A stretch of 22,700 nucleotides of DNA from JBFWIW01 sp050253535 (lineage in GTDB: Bacteria; Bacillota; Clostridia; Oscillospirales; Oscillospiraceae). Where the stretch lies: NCBI GenBank assembly GCA_050253535.1, contig JBFWIW010000050.1, forward strand, positions 1 through 22,700, read 5' to 3'. Shown piece by piece: positions 7,490 through 14,860 of this stretch (position 1 is the stretch's first letter; each line of letters opens with the position of its first letter). The translations under genes and the position numbers were made by a program. The notes beneath the pieces were generated by a model. That model did not search any database, was not told the origin of the DNA, and saw nothing but the letters and a program-made list of their open reading frames with translations.

Positions 7490-8539
7490 TCAAATCCAGC
7501 GGTTCGACGCTTTTTTTGACAGATATGTCTCCAGCGGCACCCAGCCGGTCTCATTGAATTGACTTAAAAGCTTCTGTGTAACGCCGTATGTGATGAAATC
7601 GGAGGGTTTCATGCCGTCCGGCTCGTAAGCCCTGACGAATTCGGGAATCCGCATAAGCTGATCCAGAACATCGGGGTCCATAGGCTCGTCTATCTTCTCC
7701 ACCTGCGGGGGGTCTTTGGCGAGGATCATGTCCTGTACCCTTGTGTTTATGGTGTATAAGAGCCTTCCCCCGGCCATTTCGGTCAGGTGGTAAGCACCCC
7801 TGAGCCCCGCGGGCATGATGATGGAATCATAGCCGCGCGCCTCGAAAATGTGATACGTCCTCTTGGCGACAGCGAGTCCCGCCATCGTGACGACCGACTC
7901 GGGAAGCCCGAGCTTCATATCCATGGCGACGTCGCGCAGATAATCGTCAAGACGGCCCACCTGCTGGACGACGATGCACAGGGGCGGTTTTACCCCGTTT
8001 GCCAGCGCCTTCTTCTTTCCTCTGTTATAGGCTTCCGCTACGGCGATGGCCTGCGCGACCGAGACGTTAATCGTGGCGCAGATGGGTATGCCTTCCTCGG
8101 CCAGATGCTCTATGACTTCAACACCGGCAGCCGTTGCCGGCAGCTTGACGGCGATATTCGGCGCCCAGGAGTGCACCCGCCTGCCCTGCCGGAGCATCCC
8201 CTCCGCATCGCCCGCGCGGGACGGGTTCAGCTGGCCCAGAGCATAACCCAGACGGCCGTTTGTCGCATCATATATGGGCCGCACCTTTTCGGCGGCGTAG
8301 GTTGCGACAAGCTTCAAAAGGGCCTCCGCCCTCTGCTCGGGTTCAAAATCGTCCCCCAGCGCCAGTACCTTCGGCTCCCAGAACTCCGGCTGGGATTGAA
8401 AAGAACGGAAGGTCAGCACCGGGTTTGTCGTGACGCCCGTGGCGCCGCGCTCAATTGCAAGTTTTATCTCGTCCGGGTTTCCGGAGTCATGCCACCAATC
8501 GGTTTTGGTGCGTTTATTTATCCACTCTAAATAATTCAT
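7490..8539 (-). CDS. Transaldolase-family protein 1 (atypical, 349 aa)
   Basis: This is a class I aldolase/transaldolase TIM barrel. The N-terminal WHDS has the candidate catalytic Asp (D18). GVTTNPVL (35-42) matches transaldolase motif 1, and IAVKLPATAAGVEV gives the Schiff-base lysine K132. Against E. coli TalB the VVMGASFRN segment aligns by eye with IIMPAGLRG here: Arg is kept (R247) but the phosphate-binding Ser is Gly (G245). The C-terminal signature MRIPEFVRAYEPDGM and FITYG is shared with the neighbouring paralog. It is longer than fructose-6-phosphate aldolases (about 220 aa) and somewhat longer than TalB. It probably cleaves or transfers a dihydroxyacetone unit from a ketose-like substrate that may not be a standard sugar phosphate. 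The start has GGAGG upstream; it lies 23 nt after the paralog, in an operon. Confidence 0.82.
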   Translation of the reverse strand: MNYLEWINKRTKTDWWHDSGNPDEIKLAIERGATGVTTNPVLTFRSFQSQPEFWEPKVLALGDDFEPEQRAEALLKLVATYAAEKVRPIYDATNGRLGYALGQLNPSRAGDAEGMLRQGRRVHSWAPNIAVKLPATAAGVEVIEHLAEEGIPICATINVSVAQAIAVAEAYNRGKKKALANGVKPPLCIVVQQVGRLDDYLRDVAMDMKLGLPESVVTMAGLAVAKRTYHIFEARGYDSIIMPAGLRGAYHLTEMAGGRLLYTINTRVQDMILAKDPPQVEKIDEPMDPDVLDQLMRIPEFVRAYEPDGMKPSDFITYGVTQKLLSQFNETGWVPLETYLSKKASNRWI

Positions 8540-8562
8540 CGCCCTGCCTCCGCTTCCGGTTA

Positions 8563-9156
8563 TCAGAGCTTATAGGCGGCCAGCGGATTCCAGCCGTCGT
8601 TTATAAACTGATCCGTCGTGCGGTTTGTCGAGCCGAAGGTGATGAATTCCTCTTTCGTCATCCCGTCCGGCTCATAGGCCTTGCGGAACTCGGGCATGGT
8701 CATCAGGCGGTCTATGACATCCTGCGCGACGGGCACGCCGATCCTCTCCTCAAATACGGTGACGCTCTCAAGCATCGACTTGATTTTCGGCGCGATTGAC
8801 ATGATCATTTTTGCCCCGGCAAGCTCCGTTATGTGGTTTGTGCCGCGGCAGCCGGCGGGCATNNNNNNNNNNNNNNNNNNNNNNNNNNNNNNNNNNNNNN
8901 NNNNNNNNNNNNNNNNNNNNNNNNNNNNNNNNNNNNNNNNNNNNNNNNNNNNNNNNNNNNNNGGCAGCTTTGAAAGCCGATCTTCCCAGAAAGCGCGGTC
9001 GCTGTGAAGCGTTGAATTGATTAAAAAGGGATTCGTCGTCATGCCGACGGCGCCGTTTTCAAAAGCGTCAAGCTGCTCGGCGCGCACCGCCGAATCATGC
9101 CAGTAAATCGACTGCGTCTCGCTGCTCAGCCATTTCAGAAACTTGTTCTCACTCAT
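8563..9156 (-). CDS. Transaldolase-family protein 2, interrupted by assembly gap
   Basis: This is a paralog of the next gene in the operon. Visible N-terminal part: SIYWHDS (Asp D21) and GMTTNPFLINSTL. Visible C-terminal part: MPAGCRGTNHITELAG, MTMPEFRKAYEPDGM, FITFGS and a final DGWNPLAAYKL. It again has Arg without the phosphate-binding Ser. The middle, including the Schiff-base lysine, falls in a 100-N gap. Aligning ends to the 349-aa paralog (residue about 61 resumes at 242) implies about 180 missing residues, roughly 540 nt, so the gap length is nominal. The frame is conserved across the 100 N only by chance. ATG 9156 has AAGGAG upstream. Whether the active site is intact cannot be seen, so a regulatory or degenerate partner of paralog 1 remains possible. 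Confidence 0.75.
   Translation of the reverse strand: MSENKFLKWLSSETQSIYWHDSAVRAEQLDAFENGAVGMTTNPFLINSTLHSDRAFWEDRLSKLXXXXXXXXXXXXXXXXXXXXXXXXXXXXXXXXXXMPAGCRGTNHITELAGAKMIMSIAPKIKSMLESVTVFEERIGVPVAQDVIDRLMTMPEFRKAYEPDGMTKEEFITFGSTNRTTDQFINDGWNPLAAYKL
8863..8962. other. Assembly gap (100 N) with real missing sequence
   Basis: Exactly 100 N lie inside the second transaldolase-like gene. The flanks share no overlap. Comparison with the adjacent paralog suggests about 540 nt are missing, so coordinates left and right of this point are not a true distance. Confidence 0.9.
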
Positions 9157-9252
9157 TGTAAAAATCTCCTTATAATTTGGAATTTATGTATGCCTTTGGG
9201 ATGCCGGGCTTGCCAAGGCAATGATGTTGAATTTTATCAGCTCGGCCTGTAT

Positions 9253-9987
9253 TCAGCCCATGTACATGCCGCCGTTTACATCCATCAGGAGCCCTGTGAT
9301 AAAAGACGCGTCGTCGCTCGCCAAAAAGGCGGCCGCCGCGGCCATATCATCGGGTTTTCCGAGCCTGCGAAGCGGGATTCGCGTCAGAAGCCGCTCCATC
9401 GCCTCGGGGCTGAACGCTTGTGTGATCGGCGTTTCCGTTGTTCCGGGGCAGATGGCGTTTACATTTATGCCGAAAGGCGCAAGCTGTCTGGCAAAGCCCA
9501 TCGTCAGCGCGTTTATGCCGCCTTTTGAAGCGGAATAGGCGAGACAGGTCTCAAAACCGCCCATCCTGCCTGCCAGCGAGCTGGTGTTTATAACGCGCGG
9601 AAACATTGACTGTTTAAGATAAGGGATAGCTTTTTGTACCATGAAGAACACGCTTTTCAGATTCACGGCCATCGTGCGGTCCCACTCCGCCTCGGTCACG
9701 TCGGGTATCGCCGAACTCGGCAGTATACCGGCGTTATTGACCACGATGTCGACGCCCCCAAACTTGGAAGCGACAGTCTTGAGCGCGTTTTCTATGTCCT
9801 GCGGATTTGAGACATTGCATTTGACGCTGATGCAGTCCGTGAGCGCCGCCGCCGACTCCCTGACCTTTTCCTCGTTGATATCGAAGAGCGCGACGCGGCA
9901 TCCCTCCGTGTTTAATCTTTTGGCAATGGCAAACCCGATTCCCTGAGCAGCGCCGGTTACAACCGCGATTCTGCCCTCCAGTTTCAT
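9253..9987 (-). CDS. SDR-family NAD(P)-dependent oxidoreductase
   Basis: This 244-residue classical short-chain dehydrogenase has cofactor motif TGAAQGIG (11-18), NNAG (84-87), the structural Asn in AVNLKSVF (N109), Ser in NTSSLAG, and the catalytic pair Y151-K155 in YSASK. IDP-like acidic FDINEE after the second strand suggests NAD(H) preference. The C-terminal GLLMDVNGGMYMG is typical of FabG-like sugar or polyol dehydrogenases. It is cytoplasmic. The start ATG 9987 has AAAGAGG upstream. It lies between the regulator gene (76 nt away, with a hairpin at 10024-10050) and the transaldolase-like pair (97 nt). In this operon it probably oxidises or reduces a hydroxyl of the imported substrate; the exact substrate is unknown. 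Confidence 0.9.
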   Translation of the reverse strand: MKLEGRIAVVTGAAQGIGFAIAKRLNTEGCRVALFDINEEKVRESAAALTDCISVKCNVSNPQDIENALKTVASKFGGVDIVVNNAGILPSSAIPDVTEAEWDRTMAVNLKSVFFMVQKAIPYLKQSMFPRVINTSSLAGRMGGFETCLAYSASKGGINALTMGFARQLAPFGINVNAICPGTTETPITQAFSPEAMERLLTRIPLRRLGKPDDMAAAAAFLASDDASFITGLLMDVNGGMYMG

Positions 9988-10023
9988 AATCGATGCCTCT
10001 TTTCAAAAATAATATTATTTTTG

Positions 10024-10050
10024 CGGAAGAAGCGCTGTATGCTCCTTCCG
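10024..10050 (-). other. Intergenic hairpin between LacI and SDR genes
   Basis: A 10-bp stem (10041-10050 with 10024-10033) is fully paired on the - strand with one G-U. It is followed by a perfect AT palindrome, AAATAATATTATTT (10006-10019). No clean T-run follows, so it may be a processing or partial termination site that uncouples regulator and enzyme levels. Confidence 0.35.
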
Positions 10051-10063
10051 TAAGTGTAAACCG

Positions 10064-11074
10064 CTACTTTACTGTTCGCTTGGTTGATCCCTGTACAAGA
10101 AGCTCACTTTTCAGGATGATCTTCCTGACGGGGATTGACGGATATTTTATGCGGTCCAGCAGTATTTCCGTACCCTGCTGACCCATCTCGTATAACGGCT
10201 GCACAATCGTGGTGAGCGGCACCATAAGGTAACTGGCAAGTTCAATCCCATCGTACCCTGTGACGCATACGTCTTTCGGTATGGAGATGCCGGCTTCCAG
10301 CAGCGCGCTCATGGCGCCGATCGCGATAGTGTCGCAGCCGCAGACCAGAGCGTCAAAATTAACGCCCGATTCCAGCAGCTTTTTCATGTTTTGGTAGCCG
10401 TCATTAATAAAAGGCGCCGTTAAAAGCGAGGGGCAGTCGTCATAATCGATCTTTAATTGCCTGAGAGCCTGCGAATATCCTGCTATTCGCTCGGTGCCCG
10501 ACTGCGAGTTCAGAAGCGGCAGAAACGCGAAGTTCCTGCACTTCTGCCGCGTCAGATGCTCCACTATCTGATAACCGCCGAGAAAATTGTCGTTTATGAC
10601 CGTATCTACCGACTGTTTCTGGTTTTGACGCATAAGCAGCACCAGAGGGATACCAAAATTCTGCAGCCAAGTCATATAATCTGTCGAGTTTCTGATGGGA
10701 GCGACCATGATGAGGCCGTCTATACGCTTATTTATAAGCGTCTCCACCGCTTCCTTTTCCGTCTCCTCGCTGCGATCCGTGTTTGCTATTATTACGCTGT
10801 AGTGATGCTCTTTGGCCATATCGTGTATTCCCCACAAAATACGCGACGTGACCATCTCGGAACTGTCGGACAGGACGACTCCGATAGTCATGGTTTCCTC
10901 GGTCCGCAGGCTTTTTGCCACCATATTCTGCGTATAGTGCAATTCTTCCGCGACCCTCAGTATTCTTTTTCTGGTTTCTTCGGATATGCCCGGCTTATTG
11001 TTAAGCGCTTTTGAAACCGACATTGCCGAGACTCCTGCGGCTTTTGCTATATCTTTTAATGTAGCGTTTTTCAT
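10064..11074 (-). CDS. LacI-family transcriptional regulator
   Basis: The 336-residue repressor has an N-terminal LacI helix-turn-helix (TLKDIAKAAGVSAMSVSKALN, then NNKPGISEETRKRIL and hinge YTQNMVAKSLR). A periplasmic-binding-protein-like effector domain follows, from about residue 62 (TIGVVLSDSSEMV) to the end (VCVTGYDGIELASYL). It has GGAGA before ATG 11074. It heads the - strand operon and is divergent from the isomerase/TRAP operon, so it most likely controls both. CG-centred operator candidates lie at 11398-11407 (on its own transcription start), 11699-11708 and 11757-11766. Its first 32 codons are duplicated at 11205-11331 by an assembly artefact; the genuine upstream DNA begins at 11332. 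The inducer is unknown. Confidence 0.9.
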   Translation of the reverse strand: MKNATLKDIAKAAGVSAMSVSKALNNKPGISEETRKRILRVAEELHYTQNMVAKSLRTEETMTIGVVLSDSSEMVTSRILWGIHDMAKEHHYSVIIANTDRSEETEKEAVETLINKRIDGLIMVAPIRNSTDYMTWLQNFGIPLVLLMRQNQKQSVDTVINDNFLGGYQIVEHLTRQKCRNFAFLPLLNSQSGTERIAGYSQALRQLKIDYDDCPSLLTAPFINDGYQNMKKLLESGVNFDALVCGCDTIAIGAMSALLEAGISIPKDVCVTGYDGIELASYLMVPLTTIVQPLYEMGQQGTEILLDRIKYPSIPVRKIILKSELLVQGSTKRTVK

Positions 11075-11331
11075 TTGGACATTCTCCGAATTTTCTTTTT
11101 GATGNNNNNNNNNNNNNNNNNNNNNNNNNNNNNNNNNNNNNNNNNNNNNNNNNNNNNNNNNNNNNNNNNNNNNNNNNNNNNNNNNNNNNNNNNNNNNNNN
11201 NNNNCTTCGGATATGCCCGGCTTATTGTTAAGCGCTTTTGAAACCGACATTGCCGAGACTCCTGCGGCTTTTGCTATATCTTTTAATGTAGCGTTTTTCA
11301 TTTGGACATTCTCCGAATTTTCTTTTTGATG
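10978..11331. other. Assembly artefact: 127-bp exact duplication around 100 N
   Basis: Bases 10978-11104 and 11205-11331 are identical (127 bp) and are separated by exactly 100 N (11105-11204). 127 is a common maximum k-mer length in short-read assembly. Two contigs that overlap by one k-mer were therefore probably scaffolded with a default gap instead of being merged. The second copy repeats the start of the LacI-family gene and is not a separate gene. Confidence 0.9.
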
Positions 11332-11397
11332 ACTGCCCCCTATTATGTGCCTGAAAACCGCTGAACTACTCCGCTAAGTTCACGGCACAAGCTTAGG

Positions 11398-11440
11398 TTA
11401 TCGTTAATTCGATTCTAGCAGAAACCAAAAATGATGTCAA
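11398..11440 (-). promoter_or_regulatory. Promoter and operator of the LacI-headed operon
   Basis: On the - strand, TTGACA (11440-11435), a 17-nt spacer and TAGAAT (11417-11412) form a near-consensus promoter. TTATCGTTAA (11398-11407) sits just downstream of the -10, across the expected transcription start. Its CG-centred form fits a LacI-family operator, so autoregulation is likely. Confidence 0.75.
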
Positions 11441-11550
11441 TACTTTTTCCTTTTTCATGCATCGTCACTTACCCGGCACCTTTTTGATAGTCATATTGCA
11501 CATATTTTATATGTAAAATTAGCGATATTAGTAGAAAATATATTTTGATA

Positions 11551-11579
11551 TTGACATTAAGTATAACAAAGCTTATGAT
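11551..11579 (+). promoter_or_regulatory. Strong vegetative promoter, + strand, 1.1 kb ahead of the isomerase gene
   Basis: An exact TTGACA (11551-11556), a 17-nt spacer and TATGAT (11574-11579) lie in AT-rich DNA. A partial CG-centred site (ATATCGATAA, 11597-11606) lies just past the expected start. It is the best promoter for the + strand operon, implying a leader of more than 1.1 kb, or it drives an unannotated RNA. Confidence 0.65.
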
Positions 11580-11698
11580 CTATTCATGTTTTATATATAT
11601 CGATAATCTATTAATTTATCACCTTAAACATAAGCGGTTTTTCACATAAGTGCATATTGTATAATATATTAAATATTATAAGGCTGTTTTAGATTATA

Positions 11699-11708
11699 TT
11701 AACGATAC
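11699..11708. promoter_or_regulatory. LacI-type operator candidate 2
   Basis: TTAACGATAC matches the reverse complement of the site at 11398-11407 at 9 of 10 positions. Confidence 0.4.
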
Positions 11709-11756
11709 TATTTTTAATCGGCGGCAATATTGTTGAATTTAATTTTTTTGTCAGGG

Positions 11757-11766
11757 TTAACGTTAA
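11757..11766. promoter_or_regulatory. LacI-type operator candidate 3
   Basis: TTAACGTTAA is a perfect 10-bp palindrome centred on CG, the classical form of LacI-family operators. It lies downstream of the + promoter and may act as a roadblock or looping site. Confidence 0.5.
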
Positions 11767-12717
11767 TCCTTTTATAGCGGTTACACAGCTCAGAATCGCC
11801 GGTCGGTGTGAAATAAATCAATAACGGCACGTTTTGTAATGCCGTCCGATAAATTTGCTATTTCATACTGCTATTCGATTTTACAGCGAGTATGTTCTTT
11901 GTCCGGCAAGGCAGACGACGACGGGCTGTCGCCCGCCTAGGGGGATAACGCCGCCGGGCGTATAACGGGCCGCTTTTTATCATCAGGTTAATTGAATAGC
12001 AGTATCAGATAAAGGAGGGTACATTGTGATGGAAATGAAGCGAATAAAAGCCTTTGACTTTCATCGGCTGTCGCGATGCTTTTCTCCATAAGCATCAGCA
12101 AAGCGAAGGCTGCGCTTCCGGAAACACATGCCATAAAATCCGTACAATCGTGAGAAACGACATGTTCAGGGCGGTAATTTGGCCTGCCGGAGTTTATCCT
12201 TCTATTTTCTCCGAATCTTTTTGATGCGCAATATCCGCTTGCCTGCCATCGGGCCGACTGCTCCCGGCCTATGGTATGTTTCGGTTTCAGGGACAGGTTG
12301 ATTAAGCACAACGCGCCGATGTAAGCCCGTTTTTGACGGTTATGCTTTATATCGCCGTTTGATTGGCACCGAGCCTTAATCCTCCTCGTTTTGTCCCAAA
12401 ACGGGCATGCCCGTCAAAATTTGAGGACATCAGTCGATTATTGAAGCTAACGGGCTGCCGCCCGGGAACGGAAATTGAAGCGGGGCGCGAAAATCTTCGC
12501 TCAATTTTCTTTGATGCAGGCAGTATCGGCGCGTTATGCTTAATCAGCGCGTCCTTTGCAAAAGCCTCCGAGCCGGGCCTTGCTTAAAACGCCTCCCGCG
12601 GCGTTTCAGCATGCCAGCTTATCCGTATAGCGTTTGCCCGGCTGAGCACTTTCTGCGGTTATCGTGTTTTTCCCCCCGTTTAAATCAGAGAATCAGTCTA
12701 TCAGGAAGGAAGTCATT

Positions 12718-13557
12718 ATGTGGAAATATGGCATCGTCTGCGGCCTCGAACCCATGTCTGACGACAAACCGGTCATCTTAAGAGGTGATTTTGAGTACTG
12801 CGCAAAAACCGCCTCCGAAATTGGGTACGACGCGCTGGAACTGCATATCCGCGATCCGAAGCAATATGACGGCGCCCTTTTCCGGCGCATAGCGGACGAT
12901 CTTGGCCTCGGCTTCTGCGGGATCGCCACCGGTATGGAGTATATGCAAGGCGGCCTCTCGCTTATAAGCGACGACGCCTCGATTCGCCGCAGGGCGATTG
13001 ACCGGCTCAAGGAGCATTTGGACCTGGGCGCCGTGCTGAACTGCCCGGTGGTGGTGGGCATAATGCGCTCAAATGTCCCGGGCGGCCCGGAAAAAGGCAA
13101 ATATATCGGCTATCACAGCGAGGCGCTCGCCGAGCTCTCGGCACACGCGCAAAAAAACGGCGTGTGGATCGTCGTCGAGTCGATCATGCGCTACATAAAC
13201 AACTACTTAAACAGCGTCCCGGAGACGCTTAGCTATCTGGACAGTCTGAACCTTTCAAACGTCAGGATCCATATAGACACCCACTCCATGATCGTGGAGG
13301 ACCGTAATCTGCCAAAGGCGATACTCGGCTGCGAAGGAAAACTCGGCTATGTCCACTTCACAGACAGCAACAGGCGTTACCCCGGCGGCGGAAACATTGA
13401 TTTTAAAAGCTGTATGCGCACGCTCCATGAAATTGATTACAGCGGTTATGTCAGCTTTGAATGCACGCCGTATCCGGATCAGATACGCTGCGCGCGGTAC
13501 TGCCTGGATTATGTAAACGCGCTGGAGACATGTCTCCAGATAGAGGCAATTGATTAG
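12718..13557 (+). CDS. Sugar phosphate isomerase/epimerase-like TIM barrel
   Basis: This 279-residue protein belongs to the xylose-isomerase-like TIM-barrel family (AP endonuclease family 2), which includes hydroxypyruvate isomerase, tagatose 3-epimerase and 2-oxo-tetronate isomerase. The metal/acid-base residues expected in the family appear in order: Glu in IVVESIMR, Asp and His in IHIDTHSM, His in GYVHFTDSNR with the glycine loop PGGGNIDF, and Glu in YVSFECTPYPD. I take ATG 12718 with AGGAAGGA 8 nt upstream rather than the in-frame ATG 12664, which has no ribosome binding site. It is first in the + strand cluster, 123 nt ahead of the TRAP binding protein, and probably interconverts the imported solute or a C3 semialdehyde. 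The exact substrate is unknown. Confidence 0.85.
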   Translation: MWKYGIVCGLEPMSDDKPVILRGDFEYCAKTASEIGYDALELHIRDPKQYDGALFRRIADDLGLGFCGIATGMEYMQGGLSLISDDASIRRRAIDRLKEHLDLGAVLNCPVVVGIMRSNVPGGPEKGKYIGYHSEALAELSAHAQKNGVWIVVESIMRYINNYLNSVPETLSYLDSLNLSNVRIHIDTHSMIVEDRNLPKAILGCEGKLGYVHFTDSNRRYPGGGNIDFKSCMRTLHEIDYSGYVSFECTPYPDQIRCARYCLDYVNALETCLQIEAID

Positions 13558-13630
13558 GGCAAAACGGCACATTTGACATTGGCGTATACCCCCTGAAATT
13601 TTCTGTGCTATAAACTCAGTTTAATTGAAG

Positions 13631-13650
13631 CTGCGGCTGCCCGCAGTTTT
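13631..13650 (+). terminator. Short intrinsic terminator or attenuator before dctP
   Basis: CTGCGG (13631-13636) pairs with CCGCAG (13641-13646) around CTGC and is followed by TTTTATT. A possible extended -10 (TGCTATAAA, 13606-13614) lies just upstream. The 123-nt gap may therefore both limit read-through from the isomerase gene and start extra TRAP mRNA. Confidence 0.45.
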
Positions 13651-13680
13651 ATTAAAAAACAAAATTAGGAGGATTATTCA

Positions 13681-14760
13681 ATGAAAAAAGCTCTCAGTCT
13701 CATTCTGGCAGTCGTTATGCTGGCTGTCGTCCTTGTCGGATGCAGCTCTTCAACCGGAACAACGACAGGAACAGACACCGCAAGCACAGCGAGCACCGGC
13801 ACATCGGCTGACACGGGCAACGCCGCAGCCACCGGCCAAACCTTCAAAATCATGGCGGCTCACGGCGCCGCCGAATCCACAACCCTGCACGAGGGCTGGC
13901 TCAAATTCAAGGAACTGATCGAAGCCGAGTCCAACGGCGCCATCACCGTAGACATCTATCCCAACCAGGAGCTCGGCGGCGACCGTGAGTACACCGAGGC
14001 CTGCACACAGGGCAACGTAGACATGGGCAGCCCGTCTTCCGCCAACATGGCGGGTTTTGACACCACGCTCAATGCCTTTGAATCCCCGTTTTTGTTCTCA
14101 GACCGCGACACCGTCTACAAGGTTCTGGACAGCGAAATCGGCACAAAGATCCTCGAGACCCTCGATCAGGCCAACCTCAAGGGTCTCGGCTACTTTGAAA
14201 ACGGCTTCCGCGAGCTGACCACCAATAAGGCGATCAACAGCCTTGAAGACCTCAAGGGCCTCAAGATCCGCGTTATGGAAAACGACATCCACATCGCCAT
14301 CTGGCAGAACCTCGGCGCGAACCCCTCTCCTCTCGCCTTCGGCGAACTGTTCACGGCGCTCCAGCAGAAGACCTTTGACGCTCAGGAAAATCCCCTCGAG
14401 CTCATCTACAACACCAAGTTTTATGAGGTTCAGGATCATGTGACCATGACCAACCACATTTACACCCCGTACATAGTCTTCATGAACAAGGATTATTGGA
14501 ACAGCATGCCGGCGGAATATCAGACCATGGTTCAGGACTGCCTGACCCAGGCTGTTGATTATCAGCGCTCCCTGTGCGCGGACGCCGAGGCCGCTTGCCG
14601 CCAGAAGATCAACGACTCCGGCAAGAGCACCGTGTACGATCTGCCCGAGGAGACACTGGCTACCTTTGCCGATGCCTGTTCACCCGTTTATGACATGGTT
14701 CGTGAAAAGGCCGGCGACATAGCCGACGAACTCTATCAGGCAGCAGGCAAGAACTTCTAA
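13681..14760 (+). CDS. dctP: TRAP transporter substrate-binding lipoprotein, DctP family
   Basis: The 359-residue extracytoplasmic solute receptor has a lipoprotein signal peptide with lipobox LVGC (C21), followed by a Ser/Thr/Gly linker (22-54), so it would be anchored to the outer face of a Gram-positive membrane. The DctP fold follows: GGDREYTEACTQGNVDMG, LKGLKIRVMEND with the conserved substrate-carboxylate arginine R197, LGANPSPLAFGELFTALQQ and FDAQENPLELI. Retention of R197 suggests an acidic solute such as a sugar acid. AGGAGG lies 8 nt before ATG 13681. It forms a complete TRAP system with the two downstream genes; a strong hairpin after its stop (14780-14815) probably raises its level over the membrane subunits. 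Confidence 0.95.
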   Translation: MKKALSLILAVVMLAVVLVGCSSSTGTTTGTDTASTASTGTSADTGNAAATGQTFKIMAAHGAAESTTLHEGWLKFKELIEAESNGAITVDIYPNQELGGDREYTEACTQGNVDMGSPSSANMAGFDTTLNAFESPFLFSDRDTVYKVLDSEIGTKILETLDQANLKGLGYFENGFRELTTNKAINSLEDLKGLKIRVMENDIHIAIWQNLGANPSPLAFGELFTALQQKTFDAQENPLELIYNTKFYEVQDHVTMTNHIYTPYIVFMNKDYWNSMPAEYQTMVQDCLTQAVDYQRSLCADAEAACRQKINDSGKSTVYDLPEETLATFADACSPVYDMVREKAGDIADELYQAAGKNF

Positions 14761-14779
14761 GCACCTGATCTCGGCGATT

Positions 14780-14815
14780 TTCCGGTCACGCTGAAAAATG
14801 AGGGCGTGACCGGAA
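14780..14815 (+). other. Stable dctP-dctQ intergenic hairpin
   Basis: A perfect 12-bp GC-rich stem (14780-14791 with 14804-14815) has a 12-nt loop and is followed by TTTCG. It fits a partial terminator or a 3'-end stabiliser giving more binding protein than permease. Confidence 0.6.
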
Positions 14816-14860
14816 TTTCGTACCTGTTGGTGCACGTTTCTGAAAGGAGAAGGTACAAGG

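Larger units (their letters stand above)
11580..12717 (+). other. Long leader/intergenic region without a recognised gene
   Basis: The first part (to about 11770) is very AT-rich. The second is of ordinary composition and I recognise no protein in it. Visible pieces include a 12-bp inverted repeat, ATACTGCTATTC (11865-11876) and GAATAGCAGTAT (11994-12005). Between these arms lie GC-rich hairpins, with CGCCCG pairing CGGGCG, ending near a T-run (about 11930-11980). A strong AAAGGAGGG (12012-12020) precedes a 20-codon frame from ATG 12029 to TAA 12089-12091. Palindromes CGTTTTG-TCC-CAAAACG (12387-12403) and CGGGCATGCCCG (12402-12413) follow. It could be an attenuating leader, a small RNA or the remains of a decayed gene. 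Confidence 0.5.

Noticed and set aside
6565..9156. Sulfoquinovose sulfo-transaldolase operon
   Set aside because: No sulfoquinovosidase, sulfoquinovose isomerase or sulfonate exporter is recognisable, and the reductase looks like GarR. It is kept only as one possible reading of the transaldolase-like genes.
11071..11301. Second LacI-type gene start
   Set aside because: It is the 127-bp duplicate plus N gap, identical to the start of the LacI-family gene, and hence an assembly artefact.
11988..12311. A 107-codon open frame on the - strand in the long leader
   Set aside because: It has no family pattern, no ribosome binding site and a composition unlike the neighbouring genes; it is most likely chance.
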